This document shows positions 8,333 through 17,020 of a DNA stretch of 63,967 nucleotides, piece after piece. This DNA is from Acidobacteriota bacterium (GTDB lineage Bacteria > Acidobacteriota > UBA890 > WLXD01), in assembly GCA_029263295.1 (NCBI GenBank), contig JAJCXT010000043.1, positions 1 to 63,967 of the forward strand, read 5' to 3'. The position numbers were made by a program, and so were the translations under genes. The notes beneath the pieces are model-generated. The model was not told the DNA's origin. It made no database searches and saw nothing but the letters and a program-made list of their open reading frames with translations. The number at the start of each line of letters is the position of its first letter. Position 1 is the stretch's first letter.

Positions 8333-11028
8333 CTGCGTAGCGCTTCCACCGGCGCCACTCGCATGGCACGTAGCGAGGGAATCCAGCTGGCAAGTATGGC
8401 GACTGCTGCGAGGACCAGCGGCAGCGCCACGAAGGTGAGCGGGTCGTGCGGGCTGACCTGGAAGAGGAGGTCGGCCAGGGCGGAGGTCACCGCAAGCGAC
8501 AGGCCGAGGCCCACCGCGAGCCCTGCCAATGCCGGGGCCGCGCCCTCACGAACCATGAGCCAGAGCACCTGCCCGCGGCGGGCGCCGAGGGCCTTGCGAA
8601 TGCCGATCTCACGGGTTCGCCGCGCCACGGAATACGACACGATGCTGTAGACGCCCACGAGTGCGAGCAGCAAGGCGATGGCGGCGAAGCTCGCGAGCAG
8701 ACTCGAAGTGAGCCGTTGCTGTGAGAGCGAGCTGTCGACGATGTCACGAACCGTGCGGATGTTATCGAGCGGGAGGAGCGGATCGACGGTGCCCACCGCG
8801 CGGCGCGCCGCGGCAACTACGGCGAGCGGGTCGCCGGCAGTGCGGAGCACGAACGACCCCTCGCGACTGGTCGCGTTCCAGAAGCCCTGCTGCTGGGCAA
8901 AGGGCAGATAGATCTGTGGTCCTATCTCTTCTACTGGGCCGCCCGCGAGGACGTTGTCGATGACCCCCACGATCCGCACCCAGGGACTCCCCTCGCCACG
9001 GAAGCTGATGAGCTGGCCCAGAGGATCCTCGCCGGGCCAGTACGCGGTCGCCGCTTCACGATTGATCAGCGCAACCAGAGGGCGGTCTTCGAGATCGTCC
9101 AGCTCGAAGGCACGCCCGGAGACCACGTCGATGCCCATCGTCTGCAGGTAACCCGGGGTCGCCACGATGGTCAACGCACTGAGTGCACGCTCGCCGGGAC
9201 CTGGCAGCGGACGACCTTCGATCGAGAAACTCGGATAGGCACCGTTGCCAGAGATCGGCAGGGAGGAAGTGTACGCAACCGACTGGACGCTGGGTATGCC
9301 TTCGAGCTGTTCGCGCAGTGCGTGAACGCCCACCCGCACCTCCTCGGCGGCGGGATACGTGGTCCGCGGCAGGAACATCCCGAAGGTCAGCCGGCCGTCG
9401 GCGCTGAAACCTGAGTCGACGCGGGACAGCTCCGCGAAGCTGCGACCGAGGAGCCCGGCGCTCAGGACCACTACTACGCAGATCGCCACCTCCACGCTCA
9501 CGAGAGTGCTCCGCAGGCGCTTCTTGCCGGCGGTCTCGGTAGTGCGCGTGTCCTTGGAGAGGTCCGCCGAGGCCGCCTGGAGCGCTGGCGCCAAGCCGAA
9601 CACCATCACGGTCGTCACGCTGATGACTAGAGTAAAGAGCAGCACCGGAGAGTCGATCGTGATGCCCTCCGCTCGGGGCAGGGCCTCAGGATCGATGAGA
9701 AGAATGGCATCGAGCGCGACGCGGGCTAGTGCCAGGCCTAGCGCTGCGGCGACGCTCGCCAGGACGAGGCTCTCGGTGAGCATCTGGCGGATGATGCGAC
9801 CCCTGCGAGCGCCGAGCGCCATCCTCAGCCACACCTCGCGCCCACGACTCTCGCCGCGCGCCAGCATCAGACTGGCGACGTTCACGGCCGCGATCAGGAG
9901 CACGAGACCGACCGCAGCCAGCAGCATCCACAGCGCGGTACGGACCTCGCCCACGGTGGATCCGTGCAGCTCTTCCAGGTAGAGGAAGTGACCGGCCTGC
10001 GGGTGGCCGTACTCGGCACGCCAGGCCTCGTTGAGGGCCTCCAGTTCGTCGCCTGCCTGAGCGAGCGTGAATCGCTCGGCCAGTCGGCCCACCGATTGGA
10101 TACCGTGGTTGCTCCACCCCCCGGGATTGGAGTGGTCGAGCTGATAGGGGACGTACACGCGCACATCCGCGTGCGGAAAGTCGAAGCCCTCCGGCATGAC
10201 CCCAACGATCTGAGTCGGCGTGCCGTCGAGCGTCACGGTGCGTCCCAGAATGGCGGGGTCCAGGTCGTACCTGCCGTTCCATATCGCGTGGCTGAGGATG
10301 GCCACAGCCGGTCCACCCGGCATCGTCTCCTCAGGTTCAAACCAGCGCCCCAACTCTGGCCGCACCCGCAGCAAGGGCAGGGCGCGTCCGCCAAGAGCGA
10401 TCCCCTGAACCCGGTCGGGATCCTGCCCCGGCTCGTTCAAGGTCAGGTCGACGTGCACGTACTGGGCCACCTCTTCCATGACCGTGCTGTCATGTGCGTA
10501 GGCGGACGCCTCCGCGGGCGACGGCGGGAAGGCTTCGAAATCGAAACCGGACTCCGGCATGAAGCGAACGAGAACACGCACCAGGTTCTCGGGCTCGGGA
10601 TATGGGAGCGGGCGCAGCACCACACCGTTCACCACGCTGAAGACGGCGGAGTTGGCCCCGATCGCTACCGCGAGAATGAAGATGGCCGATAGCGAGAAGA
10701 TCGGATCGGCGCGTACCTGGCGGAAGGCCGAGGCGAGGTCCTGACGAACACTGTCGATGCTCCAGGCGTCGGTGCGGTCGATACGACGCTCCTGGGCAGC
10801 GGCGGCGGCCAGGTCGCGGAGGGTGTGGCGCCAGAAGCGCACCGTGCCTAGAAGGCCGGCGAAGCGGTCGCGCTTCCGATCGCGACGGAAGAACGTCAGG
10901 AGTTCCACGCCATAGCGATCACAGAAGGGGCGGCCGTAGGCCCGCATCAGCAGGCGAAATACGGCCAGTTCGATGGCGTTGGGACCGCTGTTCTTGTTCC
11001 CCGGCGCGGTGTCCTGAGGCGCGTTCAT
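8326..11028 (-). CDS. ADOP-family (MacB/FtsX-like) ABC permease, copy 1
   Basis: 900 aa. The start is fixed by the 4-bp ATGA overlap with the PadR gene at 11025. The N-terminal about 100 residues are the ADOP-specific leader domain with an FxRxRxRDR-like segment. Then come two MacB periplasmic core plus FtsX membrane units: a first transmembrane helix (FILAVAIGANSAVFSVVNGV), LPYPEPENLV, an FtsX block around AAVGLVLLIAAVNVASLMLAR, and a second half ending in LGARRGQVLWLMVREG and a final APVEALRSD. No ATPase is encoded beside it, as usual for orphan ADOP permeases. It acts in the inner membrane and the substrate is unknown. PadR probably controls it. Confidence 0.9.
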   Translation of the reverse strand: MNAPQDTAPGNKNSGPNAIELAVFRLLMRAYGRPFCDRYGVELLTFFRRDRKRDRFAGLLGTVRFWRHTLRDLAAAAAQERRIDRTDAWSIDSVRQDLASAFRQVRADPIFSLSAIFILAVAIGANSAVFSVVNGVVLRPLPYPEPENLVRVLVRFMPESGFDFEAFPPSPAEASAYAHDSTVMEEVAQYVHVDLTLNEPGQDPDRVQGIALGGRALPLLRVRPELGRWFEPEETMPGGPAVAILSHAIWNGRYDLDPAILGRTVTLDGTPTQIVGVMPEGFDFPHADVRVYVPYQLDHSNPGGWSNHGIQSVGRLAERFTLAQAGDELEALNEAWRAEYGHPQAGHFLYLEELHGSTVGEVRTALWMLLAAVGLVLLIAAVNVASLMLARGESRGREVWLRMALGARRGRIIRQMLTESLVLASVAAALGLALARVALDAILLIDPEALPRAEGITIDSPVLLFTLVISVTTVMVFGLAPALQAASADLSKDTRTTETAGKKRLRSTLVSVEVAICVVVVLSAGLLGRSFAELSRVDSGFSADGRLTFGMFLPRTTYPAAEEVRVGVHALREQLEGIPSVQSVAYTSSLPISGNGAYPSFSIEGRPLPGPGERALSALTIVATPGYLQTMGIDVVSGRAFELDDLEDRPLVALINREAATAYWPGEDPLGQLISFRGEGSPWVRIVGVIDNVLAGGPVEEIGPQIYLPFAQQQGFWNATSREGSFVLRTAGDPLAVVAAARRAVGTVDPLLPLDNIRTVRDIVDSSLSQQRLTSSLLASFAAIALLLALVGVYSIVSYSVARRTREIGIRKALGARRGQVLWLMVREGAAPALAGLAVGLGLSLAVTSALADLLFQVSPHDPLTFVALPLVLAAVAILASWIPSLRAMRVAPVEALRSD

Positions 11029-11384
11029 GCGGGCGACTCCGTGCCGCGCGCGCCGTCCGCGGTCCACGTCAGCATCCGCTGCATCTGAGCGAGTTCCCGT
11101 TCGAGAATCTCCTGGCCGAGGGGCTCGAGCGCGTAGTGCCGGCCGCGGCGCCCGTCCTCGTCATCGCTCTCGAAGGAACTGACCAACCCCTGTTTCTCGA
11201 CTCGCTTCAACGCCTGATACAGGGTGCCGGAGCCTAGCGACATCGCGCCGTCGGTACGTTCTTCGATGTCGAGCTTAATGCCGTAGCCATGCATCGGCCC
11301 ACGCCCGAGACTCGTCAAGATCTGCACCGTAACCAGTGTGAGCGAAGTGGGAGACGGACCATCTTCGGACTTTGATCGGGACAT
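11025..11384 (-). CDS. PadR-family transcriptional regulator, copy 1
   Basis: 119 aa. It shows the PadR winged helix: VQILTSLGRGPMHGYGIKLDI, then GSGTLYQALKRVEKQGLV (recognition helix and start of the wing) and RRGRHYALEPLG. A short C-terminal helix for dimerisation follows. It overlaps the ADOP permease start by 4 bp and should be the local repressor of its own operon. A strong nested dyad lies 48-86 bp upstream of its start. The ligand is unknown. Confidence 0.9.
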   Translation of the reverse strand: MSRSKSEDGPSPTSLTLVTVQILTSLGRGPMHGYGIKLDIEERTDGAMSLGSGTLYQALKRVEKQGLVSSFESDDEDGRRGRHYALEPLGQEILERELAQMQRMLTWTADGARGTESPA

Positions 11385-11422
11385 CGCTGGTACTCCGCCG
11401 GGCCGGATGAGGGTGCCTTCGC

Positions 11423-11470
11423 ATAATATGTCACATTCTAACGTGTCACACGTTGACAGGTTAGAATGTG
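11423..11470 (-). promoter_or_regulatory. Nested palindromic operator and promoter of padR-ADOP operon 1
   Basis: The outer perfect inverted repeat has 11-bp arms CACATTCTAAC (11432-11442) and GTTAGAATGTG (11460-11470). Nested inside are 6-bp arms AACGTG (11440-11445) and CACGTT (11449-11454). On the minus strand a TATTAT -10-like hexamer (11423-11428) lies directly beside the dyad, with a TGTGAC -35-like element 16 bp upstream of it inside the dyad. A regulator bound here would cover the promoter; PadR is the natural candidate by position. Confidence 0.65.
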
Positions 11471-11475
11471 TCCCA

Positions 11476-12291
11476 CTACGTTACCGATCTCCCCGAGCTC
11501 TCCGCGTCCGCGAAACACGCGCTGCCGAGCCAGTCGATCACGGCGCGGGACAGGGCGAGCCGGTGCGACGAGAACGAGTGGTCATCGTTGAAAACCACCT
11601 CCGTCAGCTGCTCGTGGCCGGCCGCGCGGATCGCCGCGATCATCGGATCGTGATGGAGCGCCCGCACGGCTTCCTCATCGCGCTCGCCAGCCACCATCAG
11701 CATGGGCCGCCCGACAAACTCCGGCGCACGTCCGGCGAACTCGAAGCGTGCAGCGTTCTCCACGATGTCGGCCACAGCCGCTTCGGGCGTCGCCTTGATC
11801 GGTCCGCCCTCGTAGTCCATCGCGCCGCCCAGACCCGCGCTCAGCATCGCGACCATCGAGGGATCCGCCTGCGCCATCTGCCCGAACATGCCCAGGTTGG
11901 CGCCGGCCAGGAAGCCCAGACAGGCCACCCCGGAATCAGCCAGTGTTCCCATTGCCGCCGTGAAACCGCCGAAGCTGTGTCCCACGAGGGCGATACGTTC
12001 CTGATCCACCCGGTACTCATCCGCATTCGACCGCAGCAGGGCCAGGGCGGCAGCCACATCTTCCACCGAGTTCGACGCGCTGAACTCGCCGCCACTGCCC
12101 CATGTGCCGCGGTAGTTGAAGTAGAGAACGTTGTAGCCGGCCCGTCGCATCGCCTGCGCCAGGTCCAGATTGCGCTCGTTCCCGGCATAGCCATACAGCA
12201 ACGCCACCGTCGGGTGCGGCCCGACCCCGTTGGCCAGATACATCAGCCCGTTGAGCTTGCTCCCTCCACTTTGAAACGACAACTCGGCCAT
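11476..12291 (-). CDS. Alpha/beta hydrolase (dienelactone-hydrolase/acyl-peptidase-like)
   Basis: 271 aa from the ATG at 12291. The frame stays open to a TTG at 12435, but that extension is low-complexity, lacks a signal peptide and would overlap the start of the divergent gene at 12429, so the shorter form is preferred. The core shows strand-turn LLYGYAGNERN (usual HG replaced by YG), YFNYRGTWGSGG, nucleophile elbow VGHSFGGF and a C-terminal VVFNDDHSFSSHR containing the probable catalytic His. It is probably a cytosolic esterase or peptidase. It lies upstream of padR on the same strand, but the padR promoter dyad separates them. Confidence 0.75.
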   Translation of the reverse strand: MAELSFQSGGSKLNGLMYLANGVGPHPTVALLYGYAGNERNLDLAQAMRRAGYNVLYFNYRGTWGSGGEFSASNSVEDVAAALALLRSNADEYRVDQERIALVGHSFGGFTAAMGTLADSGVACLGFLAGANLGMFGQMAQADPSMVAMLSAGLGGAMDYEGGPIKATPEAAVADIVENAARFEFAGRAPEFVGRPMLMVAGERDEEAVRALHHDPMIAAIRAAGHEQLTEVVFNDDHSFSSHRLALSRAVIDWLGSACFADAESSGRSVT

Positions 12292-12428
12292 CGCCGGCGG
12301 AAAGTCGGCGTCGAGATCCGTCGGGTCACTGGTTATCGGGTCGGTCGCGCCCGACCCGGCGGGTTGTAGCGGTCGATCGTGCTGCGTAGGCTTCGTCGCG
12401 ATCTCGCTGACACTCTCCTGGAGCCCCG

Positions 12429-14873
12429 ATGACAACCACTACCCGTTGCGCTCGAACTCTGCTCGCCGGGGTGCTTCTGGTGGCCCTGGCTCCTCGCGGC
12501 CTGCAGGCGCAACAGGAGTGGCCCGGCTTCCGCGGCGCCAACGGTTCGGCGGTCGCCGACATCGGCCTCGAAGTATCGACGCTGGCGCCCGAGGTTGTCT
12601 GGCGGGTTGAGATCGGCAGTGGCTACTCGGGTGTGGCAGTGGCCGACGGCCGCGTCCTGACGATGGTCGAAGACGAGGGTCAGTTCGTGCTGGCGCTCGA
12701 TGCCGACACCGGAACCGAGCTCTGGCGACGTCGCGTCGCCGAGGCGTATCCCGGGCACGACGGCTCCTGGGACGGGCCGATCGCGACGCCCGTGGTGCAT
12801 GACGGCGTCGTGGTGGGGCTCGAACCCTGGGGTCGGCTCTTCGCTCTCGACGTGGTGGCGGGCGAACCGATGTGGTCGGTTCATCTGGCCGACGACCTCG
12901 GCGCCGGGAAGCCGGTCTACGGCTTCGCCAGCTCGCCCACCGTGGTCGGCGACACGCTCATCATCAACGGCGGCGGCCTCGCCGGCACCGTCATCGGCTT
13001 CGACCTGCGCACCGGCGAACAGCGCTGGAAGGTCGGCACCGAGGGCGTCGCGGCCCAATCGCCGGTATTGATGACGCTGGCCGGTCGCGATCTCGTGGTC
13101 GCCGCGGGCGGCACGTCGGTCTTCGGCATCGACCCGACCACCGGCGCGGTGGCGTGGGAGTACGCGCACGGCGGCGGCGGCGTCCGTGGCGCCGCGAGCA
13201 TGGTGCCCATCCAGGCCGGCGACGACCGCGTCTTCCTCACCTACAGCGGCGACTCTTCTCAGGTGGTCGCGGTCGAGCCCGGCAACGGAGCCGAGTCCAC
13301 GAGCCTGGTCGGCGCGCAGCTCTGGGACGAACGCAATCTCCGCAGCAGTTACGTTCCGCCCGTCTACCACGACGGCTATATCTACGGGTACAACCTCCGC
13401 ATTCTCGTGTGCGCCGACGCCGCCACGGGCGAGCTGATGTGGCGATCGCGAGCCCCCGGCGACGGTTTCCCGACCATCGTCGACGGGCACCTGATGATCC
13501 TCACCAAGGACGGCACGTTGCACCTGGCGCGCGCCACTCCCGACGGCTACGACGAGATCGTCGGCGCCCCGATCTTCGACAAGCTGACCTGGACGCCACC
13601 GAGCGTTGCCTACGGTGACGTCTTCGCCCGCAGTCGCACCGAAATTGTCCGCATCGATCTGAACGGCGGCGGCTCGCGCGCCGTGGCGGTGAGCGACCTC
13701 AAGGTGGCGCGCAGCCTCGACCCCGGCGACGGCGAATTCGGCCGCTTCGTCCGTGCCGTCGAGAGCGCTGCCGGGAACGCGGTCGGCGCGACCACCGACG
13801 CGACCACCCTGATCGATGAGTTCTTCGCCCGGCCGCGCGAGTACCCGATCCGCGAGGGCGACTCCCGAATTCACTTCGTCTACCGGGGCGAGGCCACCGA
13901 TCTGGCGATCACCGGCGACATGCTCGGCACGCGCCAGGACGTCGCCATGGCGCGGGTCGCCGACACCGACCTGTACTACTACACGGCCGAGTTGCTACCC
14001 GAGTCGCGCCTGTCGTACGCGTTCCTTCGCGACAGCGAGATGATCACCGATCCGCTCAACCCGCTAATCGTGCCGACGATGATCTACAACGCGGAGCGCG
14101 AGCATGTGTTCGGTGATCGGCAGTTGCCGATGTCGGAACTGCGCATGCCGCGCTGGCAACTGCCGGATCACCTACAGGAGCCCGCCGCCAACTCGCGCGG
14201 GACCGTCGAGCCGATCGTGCTTCAGGGCCCGGGCCGCGAGGTCGAGATGCAGGTTTACCTGCCGAACGGTTACTCCGACTCCTCGGACCGCTATCCCGTC
14301 GTCTACTACCACGGCCCCTCGCCGGCCGAGCTGAGCAAGATACCCACCACGCTCGACAACCTCATCGCCGACGGCGCGATCCAGCCGGTGATCGCCGTGT
14401 GGTCCGAGCTGCGCGCCGGCCGGGGCTACGAGCAGTTCTGGGTCGAGCAACTGGTACCGGAAATCGACGCTCGCTATCGCACCGTCGCCACCGCCGACGG
14501 CCGCGTGCACGTAGGCAGTGGCGGGGGCTCAATGGCAGCCATGCAGATGGCGGCGAATTACCCGACGATGAGTTCTGGCCTTGCGCTCCTCAGCATCCGC
14601 GCCCTGGACCTGCAATGGGACCCCGTGCTGCCACGTGTCGGTGCCCCGGAAACACGTCCGCTACGGCTCTATCTGGACTGGGGCGTCTACGGCCTCCGGA
14701 ACCCGCAGGAGGTCTGGGACAACCGCGCCAAGTCGTCCGAGCGCGCCGAGCAACTCCGCAACCTGGGTTACGAAGTCGCAGGCGGCGAGCTACCCGACGG
14801 CGTGGGTTGGGCGAGCTGGCGCAACCATGCGGACGCCGTGCTCCGGGCGATCTTGCCGCGGACCTGGCAGTAG
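12429..14873 (+). CDS. Secreted PQQ-like beta-propeller fused to an enterochelin-esterase-like domain lacking its catalytic residues
   Basis: 814 aa with a Sec signal peptide (LLAGVLLVALAPRGLQAQ). Residues about 30-440 are PQQ/pyrrolo-quinoline-type propeller blades (EWPGFRG, VLALDADTGTELWRR, GFDLRTGEQRWKVG). Residues about 470-560 look like the E-set/CBM48 module that precedes Fes-type esterases, and about 590-814 is an alpha/beta-hydrolase fold (PVVYYHG, IQPVIAVWSE). The nucleophile elbow, normally GxSxGG, reads GSGGGS with Gly698 at the Ser position. The usual GGH(D/E)W reads DGVGW with Val792 at the His position. By eye this is a pseudo-esterase, so a binding or scaffold role is inferred. 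SD-like GGAG precedes the ATG. Confidence 0.75.
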   Translation: MTTTTRCARTLLAGVLLVALAPRGLQAQQEWPGFRGANGSAVADIGLEVSTLAPEVVWRVEIGSGYSGVAVADGRVLTMVEDEGQFVLALDADTGTELWRRRVAEAYPGHDGSWDGPIATPVVHDGVVVGLEPWGRLFALDVVAGEPMWSVHLADDLGAGKPVYGFASSPTVVGDTLIINGGGLAGTVIGFDLRTGEQRWKVGTEGVAAQSPVLMTLAGRDLVVAAGGTSVFGIDPTTGAVAWEYAHGGGGVRGAASMVPIQAGDDRVFLTYSGDSSQVVAVEPGNGAESTSLVGAQLWDERNLRSSYVPPVYHDGYIYGYNLRILVCADAATGELMWRSRAPGDGFPTIVDGHLMILTKDGTLHLARATPDGYDEIVGAPIFDKLTWTPPSVAYGDVFARSRTEIVRIDLNGGGSRAVAVSDLKVARSLDPGDGEFGRFVRAVESAAGNAVGATTDATTLIDEFFARPREYPIREGDSRIHFVYRGEATDLAITGDMLGTRQDVAMARVADTDLYYYTAELLPESRLSYAFLRDSEMITDPLNPLIVPTMIYNAEREHVFGDRQLPMSELRMPRWQLPDHLQEPAANSRGTVEPIVLQGPGREVEMQVYLPNGYSDSSDRYPVVYYHGPSPAELSKIPTTLDNLIADGAIQPVIAVWSELRAGRGYEQFWVEQLVPEIDARYRTVATADGRVHVGSGGGSMAAMQMAANYPTMSSGLALLSIRALDLQWDPVLPRVGAPETRPLRLYLDWGVYGLRNPQEVWDNRAKSSERAEQLRNLGYEVAGGELPDGVGWASWRNHADAVLRAILPRTWQ

Positions 14874-14895
14874 AGGCGGCTAACGACCGAATTTC

Positions 14896-16173
14896 CTAGT
14901 GCTCGCGCATGAAATGCCAAATCAATCGACCCATCGGCGCGCCCAGGACGTCGTTGTGGTCCTTCACGATTGCCGAAGCGTCCACGACGGTGACCCGCTC
15001 GGGACGCGTGCCGCTACAGCCGTCAGGGCGGCCGCTGTGCTCGGAATCGGATACCCATTGAACTATGCAGAACAGATCGGGGTGTTGGCGGGCCCTCTTC
15101 AGCCCGGGCTCTCCCCCGACGTGCTTCGCGCCAGTCGCAAACCGGGCCATAGGATTCGCGGTGTCGCTCATAGAAGACGTCATCACAATCGGGATGCCTG
15201 AGGCCGCGAACTCGGCATATGGCGACCCTTCCACGCCTGACCCGTCGATGAAGCGATTGATGCTGAACGCGGGCTGGAGACCGACGAAGAGATCCGCCCG
15301 AGCCCCGTCCACGGGTGACACCAGGTGGCCAGCGCTAAAGACCGCACGCGAAAGTACTCGCGCGCCAAAACTGTGACCGATCACCGTTACCCTCGGACCG
15401 CCTTCTTCGGGAAGCGCGCGAGGCAGCGTTTGGTTCACCAACCAGTTCACGACGGTGAACCCCACTTCGTCGGCATCATTCGCTTTCACCGGGTAGCTTC
15501 CGACATGCCCAACCAGCCCTTCGACGAGGCGATTCTCGGACAGTTGGAACCAGGCCGAGGGCCAGGTCACTCCGAGAACAAGCGGCCTGAAGTCCTGGCC
15601 CGACGCCGCTCGTTCTACGTTCTCGACGATCACGTTGAATCGCCGAATGGACTCGAATTGATCGTTGTGCCAGCCCATCGCGATGACGATGACGTCCGTC
15701 GGCTCTTCCTTTGCAACGCGGTCCGCCAGGGCCGACTCCAACTTGGTCAACGCCGCGAAGCCATCCCCGTAGTCCAGATTCCGCGAGCCCGACGCGGGGT
15801 CGTAGGCGTTGTACTCGTAGTGCCGTGATCTCCTTCCACCATCGGAGTCGAAGCTCACGACATGAGTAACGAGAGCGACCTCGGGATCGTCTGTAACGTC
15901 CCGGAGTTCGCGGTTACGGCGGTCCGCCCTGGGCACGCCGGGATCTAGAAGCCTGAACCGTCCCTCATCGTAGCCACCGTCCGGACCGCTCACCTCAATA
16001 CGCGGCCGCTTCTCGACACCGACGAGGAAGCCCGGATAGTGCAGCTCGAGCATCTCGGACCGGGCCAGAGCGTTGTATGCGTAGTCAGTCGTGATTTCGC
16101 TGCGGCAACCACAAGCCCCGCATGCCAGGCCCAAGGCGACGATAGCCAGAATCTTGCTCGTAAATCGCTTCAT
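14896..16173 (-). CDS. Lipoprotein alpha/beta hydrolase
   Basis: 425 aa from the ATG at 16173, which begins a lipoprotein signal peptide (KILAIVALGLACGACGC, with several possible lipobox Cys). A GTG 12 codons upstream is possible. The mature protein contains VIVIAMGWHNDQ, LVLGVTWPSAW and the nucleophile elbow VTVIGHSFGARVLSRA, so it is a serine hydrolase of the alpha/beta fold, possibly a lipase or esterase anchored in the envelope. Near the C-terminus lies a candidate acid/His segment (VTVVDASAIVKDHNDV). It is convergent with the PQQ-propeller gene. The substrate cannot be read from sequence. Confidence 0.75.
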   Translation of the reverse strand: MKRFTSKILAIVALGLACGACGCRSEITTDYAYNALARSEMLELHYPGFLVGVEKRPRIEVSGPDGGYDEGRFRLLDPGVPRADRRNRELRDVTDDPEVALVTHVVSFDSDGGRRSRHYEYNAYDPASGSRNLDYGDGFAALTKLESALADRVAKEEPTDVIVIAMGWHNDQFESIRRFNVIVENVERAASGQDFRPLVLGVTWPSAWFQLSENRLVEGLVGHVGSYPVKANDADEVGFTVVNWLVNQTLPRALPEEGGPRVTVIGHSFGARVLSRAVFSAGHLVSPVDGARADLFVGLQPAFSINRFIDGSGVEGSPYAEFAASGIPIVMTSSMSDTANPMARFATGAKHVGGEPGLKRARQHPDLFCIVQWVSDSEHSGRPDGCSGTRPERVTVVDASAIVKDHNDVLGAPMGRLIWHFMREH

Positions 16174-16304
16174 GACTACTTCTTGGTTACCCCGAGGGAG
16201 TGGAGACAATGCTCGACGCCCGGATATCGCGGGGCGCGCAACATCCGGAGACCGGCGCCCGACGCGCGTCCGCGACGCTCCGAGCGGCTGCCCTTGGGGC
16301 CCCG

Positions 16305-16334
16305 TCGCCTCGCAACGACAGAACCCCGAGGCGA
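16305..16334 (-). terminator. Stem-loop just after the 118-aa gene
   Basis: Perfect 8-bp arms TCGCCTCG (16305-16312) and CGAGGCGA (16327-16334), separated by 14 nt, begin 2 bp after the stop of the minus-strand gene at 16336. There is no T-run. It is a plausible transcript end or stabilising hairpin. Confidence 0.35.
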
Positions 16335-16335
16335 G

Positions 16336-16692
16336 CTAGCTGATCGTGAGCCATGCAACGAAGGTGAACCTGCGGTTGTTGCCTCCCGAGTTGTTGCCGT
16401 CGATCGAGCGCAGGTCGAAGTGGTCTTCCCCCGTATAGGTGTTCCTCACGGCCACGCTCTCGTGCTGGTGAACCACATGCGCGGCGAGGCCGAATATTTT
16501 GACGTCATGGCCTACTGCCCGGAAACGGCAGGAGTACGTGGTGTCGCCGAGATCCTCAGCCTTCATCTCGAGGGTGACCCCGGCAGGCAATTGTCCACGG
16601 TAGTGGACTTCCTGGACGACCTCACCTTCGAATTGACCGAAGACGCGAATGGCGTCCACGGTGCGCTGGCTGACAGGTGCGAAATCGGGCAT
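16336..16692 (-). CDS. Hypothetical 118-aa protein, probably all-beta
   Basis: A good ribosome-binding site (GGAGGT about 8 nt before the ATG at 16692) supports this as a real gene. The protein has no signal peptide, membrane helix or known motif. It alternates short hydrophobic strands with polar turns (VFGQFEGEVVQEVHYRGQ, LEMKAEDLGDTTYSCRFRAV, RRFTFVAWLTIS), suggesting a small beta-sandwich. It lies between a lipoprotein hydrolase downstream and a divergent hydrolase-ceramidase operon. I do not recognise the family. Confidence 0.65.
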   Translation of the reverse strand: MPDFAPVSQRTVDAIRVFGQFEGEVVQEVHYRGQLPAGVTLEMKAEDLGDTTYSCRFRAVGHDVKIFGLAAHVVHQHESVAVRNTYTGEDHFDLRSIDGNNSGGNNRRFTFVAWLTIS

Positions 16693-16769
16693 CGGTTAGA
16701 ACCTCCTCAGTTGCTTGGTCCGTGGGCCGGGAACGACTGCCTCACGCGAACTCGTGGTGCATCCTGGCT

Positions 16770-16852
16770 GTGCCCATGGCACCCCGCCGACCCGTCTGGA
16801 GCCGCGAGTCCTTCGCGGTTCACCGAGAGAGACGGACGCTCTCGGGGTTTTT
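16770..16852 (+). ncRNA. Candidate structured small RNA or leader
   Basis: Three perfect hairpins in a row on the plus strand: GTGCC-CAT-GGCAC (16770-16782), CCGCGA-GTCCT-TCGCGG (16802-16818) and CCGAGAG...CTCTCGG (16823-16845) followed by GG and five Ts. There is no plus-strand ORF upstream for the terminator to serve, and the next gene starts 168 bp later. A short transcript from an unidentified promoter around 16.69-16.76 kb is inferred. It matches no RNA family I recognise. Confidence 0.35.
16823..16852 (+). terminator. Intrinsic terminator with no upstream ORF
   Basis: Stem CCGAGAG (16823-16829) and CTCTCGG (16839-16845) with a 9-nt loop, followed by GG and TTTTT ending at 16852. It is the only stem-plus-T5 arrangement I found in this GC-rich window. 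Its orientation is plus strand. Confidence 0.6.
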
Positions 16853-16878
16853 CCAGGTGGTTCGCTATGTAGCCTCGC

Positions 16879-16906
16879 TGGTCACCTGGACTGGTGCAGG
16901 TGACCA
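16879..16906. promoter_or_regulatory. Perfect 10-bp-arm inverted repeat before the hydrolase-ceramidase operon
   Basis: TGGTCACCTG (16879-16888) and CAGGTGACCA (16897-16906) with an 8-nt spacer. It is centred about 130 bp before the ATG at 17021 and lacks a T-run. It could be an operator for either divergent gene or an RNA hairpin. Confidence 0.4.
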
Positions 16907-17020
16907 CCTCAGTGCGTCGCCTTCCGGGCTTTCAGTCTGCGGATCGACGGGCCGAAGCCTCCGCAAACTTCGGGCCAGACCCGTTTCTCTTATAGGGGCG
17001 GGTAATCCCGGGAAGGACTC

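Larger units (their letters stand above)
16693..17020. other. 328-bp divergent intergenic region
   Basis: It separates the 118-aa gene (minus) from the hydrolase operon (plus). It contains a three-hairpin segment ending in an intrinsic terminator (16770-16852), a separate 10-bp-arm dyad (16879-16906) and, just before the plus-strand operon, a TATAGG hexamer and a GGAAGGA ribosome-binding site. No convincing ORF is present. Confidence 0.6.

Noticed and set aside
12292-12435. N-terminal extension of the alpha/beta hydrolase to a TTG
   Set aside because: Low-complexity, no signal peptide, and overlaps the start of the divergent gene; kept only as an alternative.
12333-13874. 513-aa minus-strand ORF
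   Set aside because: Shadow of the PQQ-propeller gene, arising from GC-rich third codon positions; no family resemblance.
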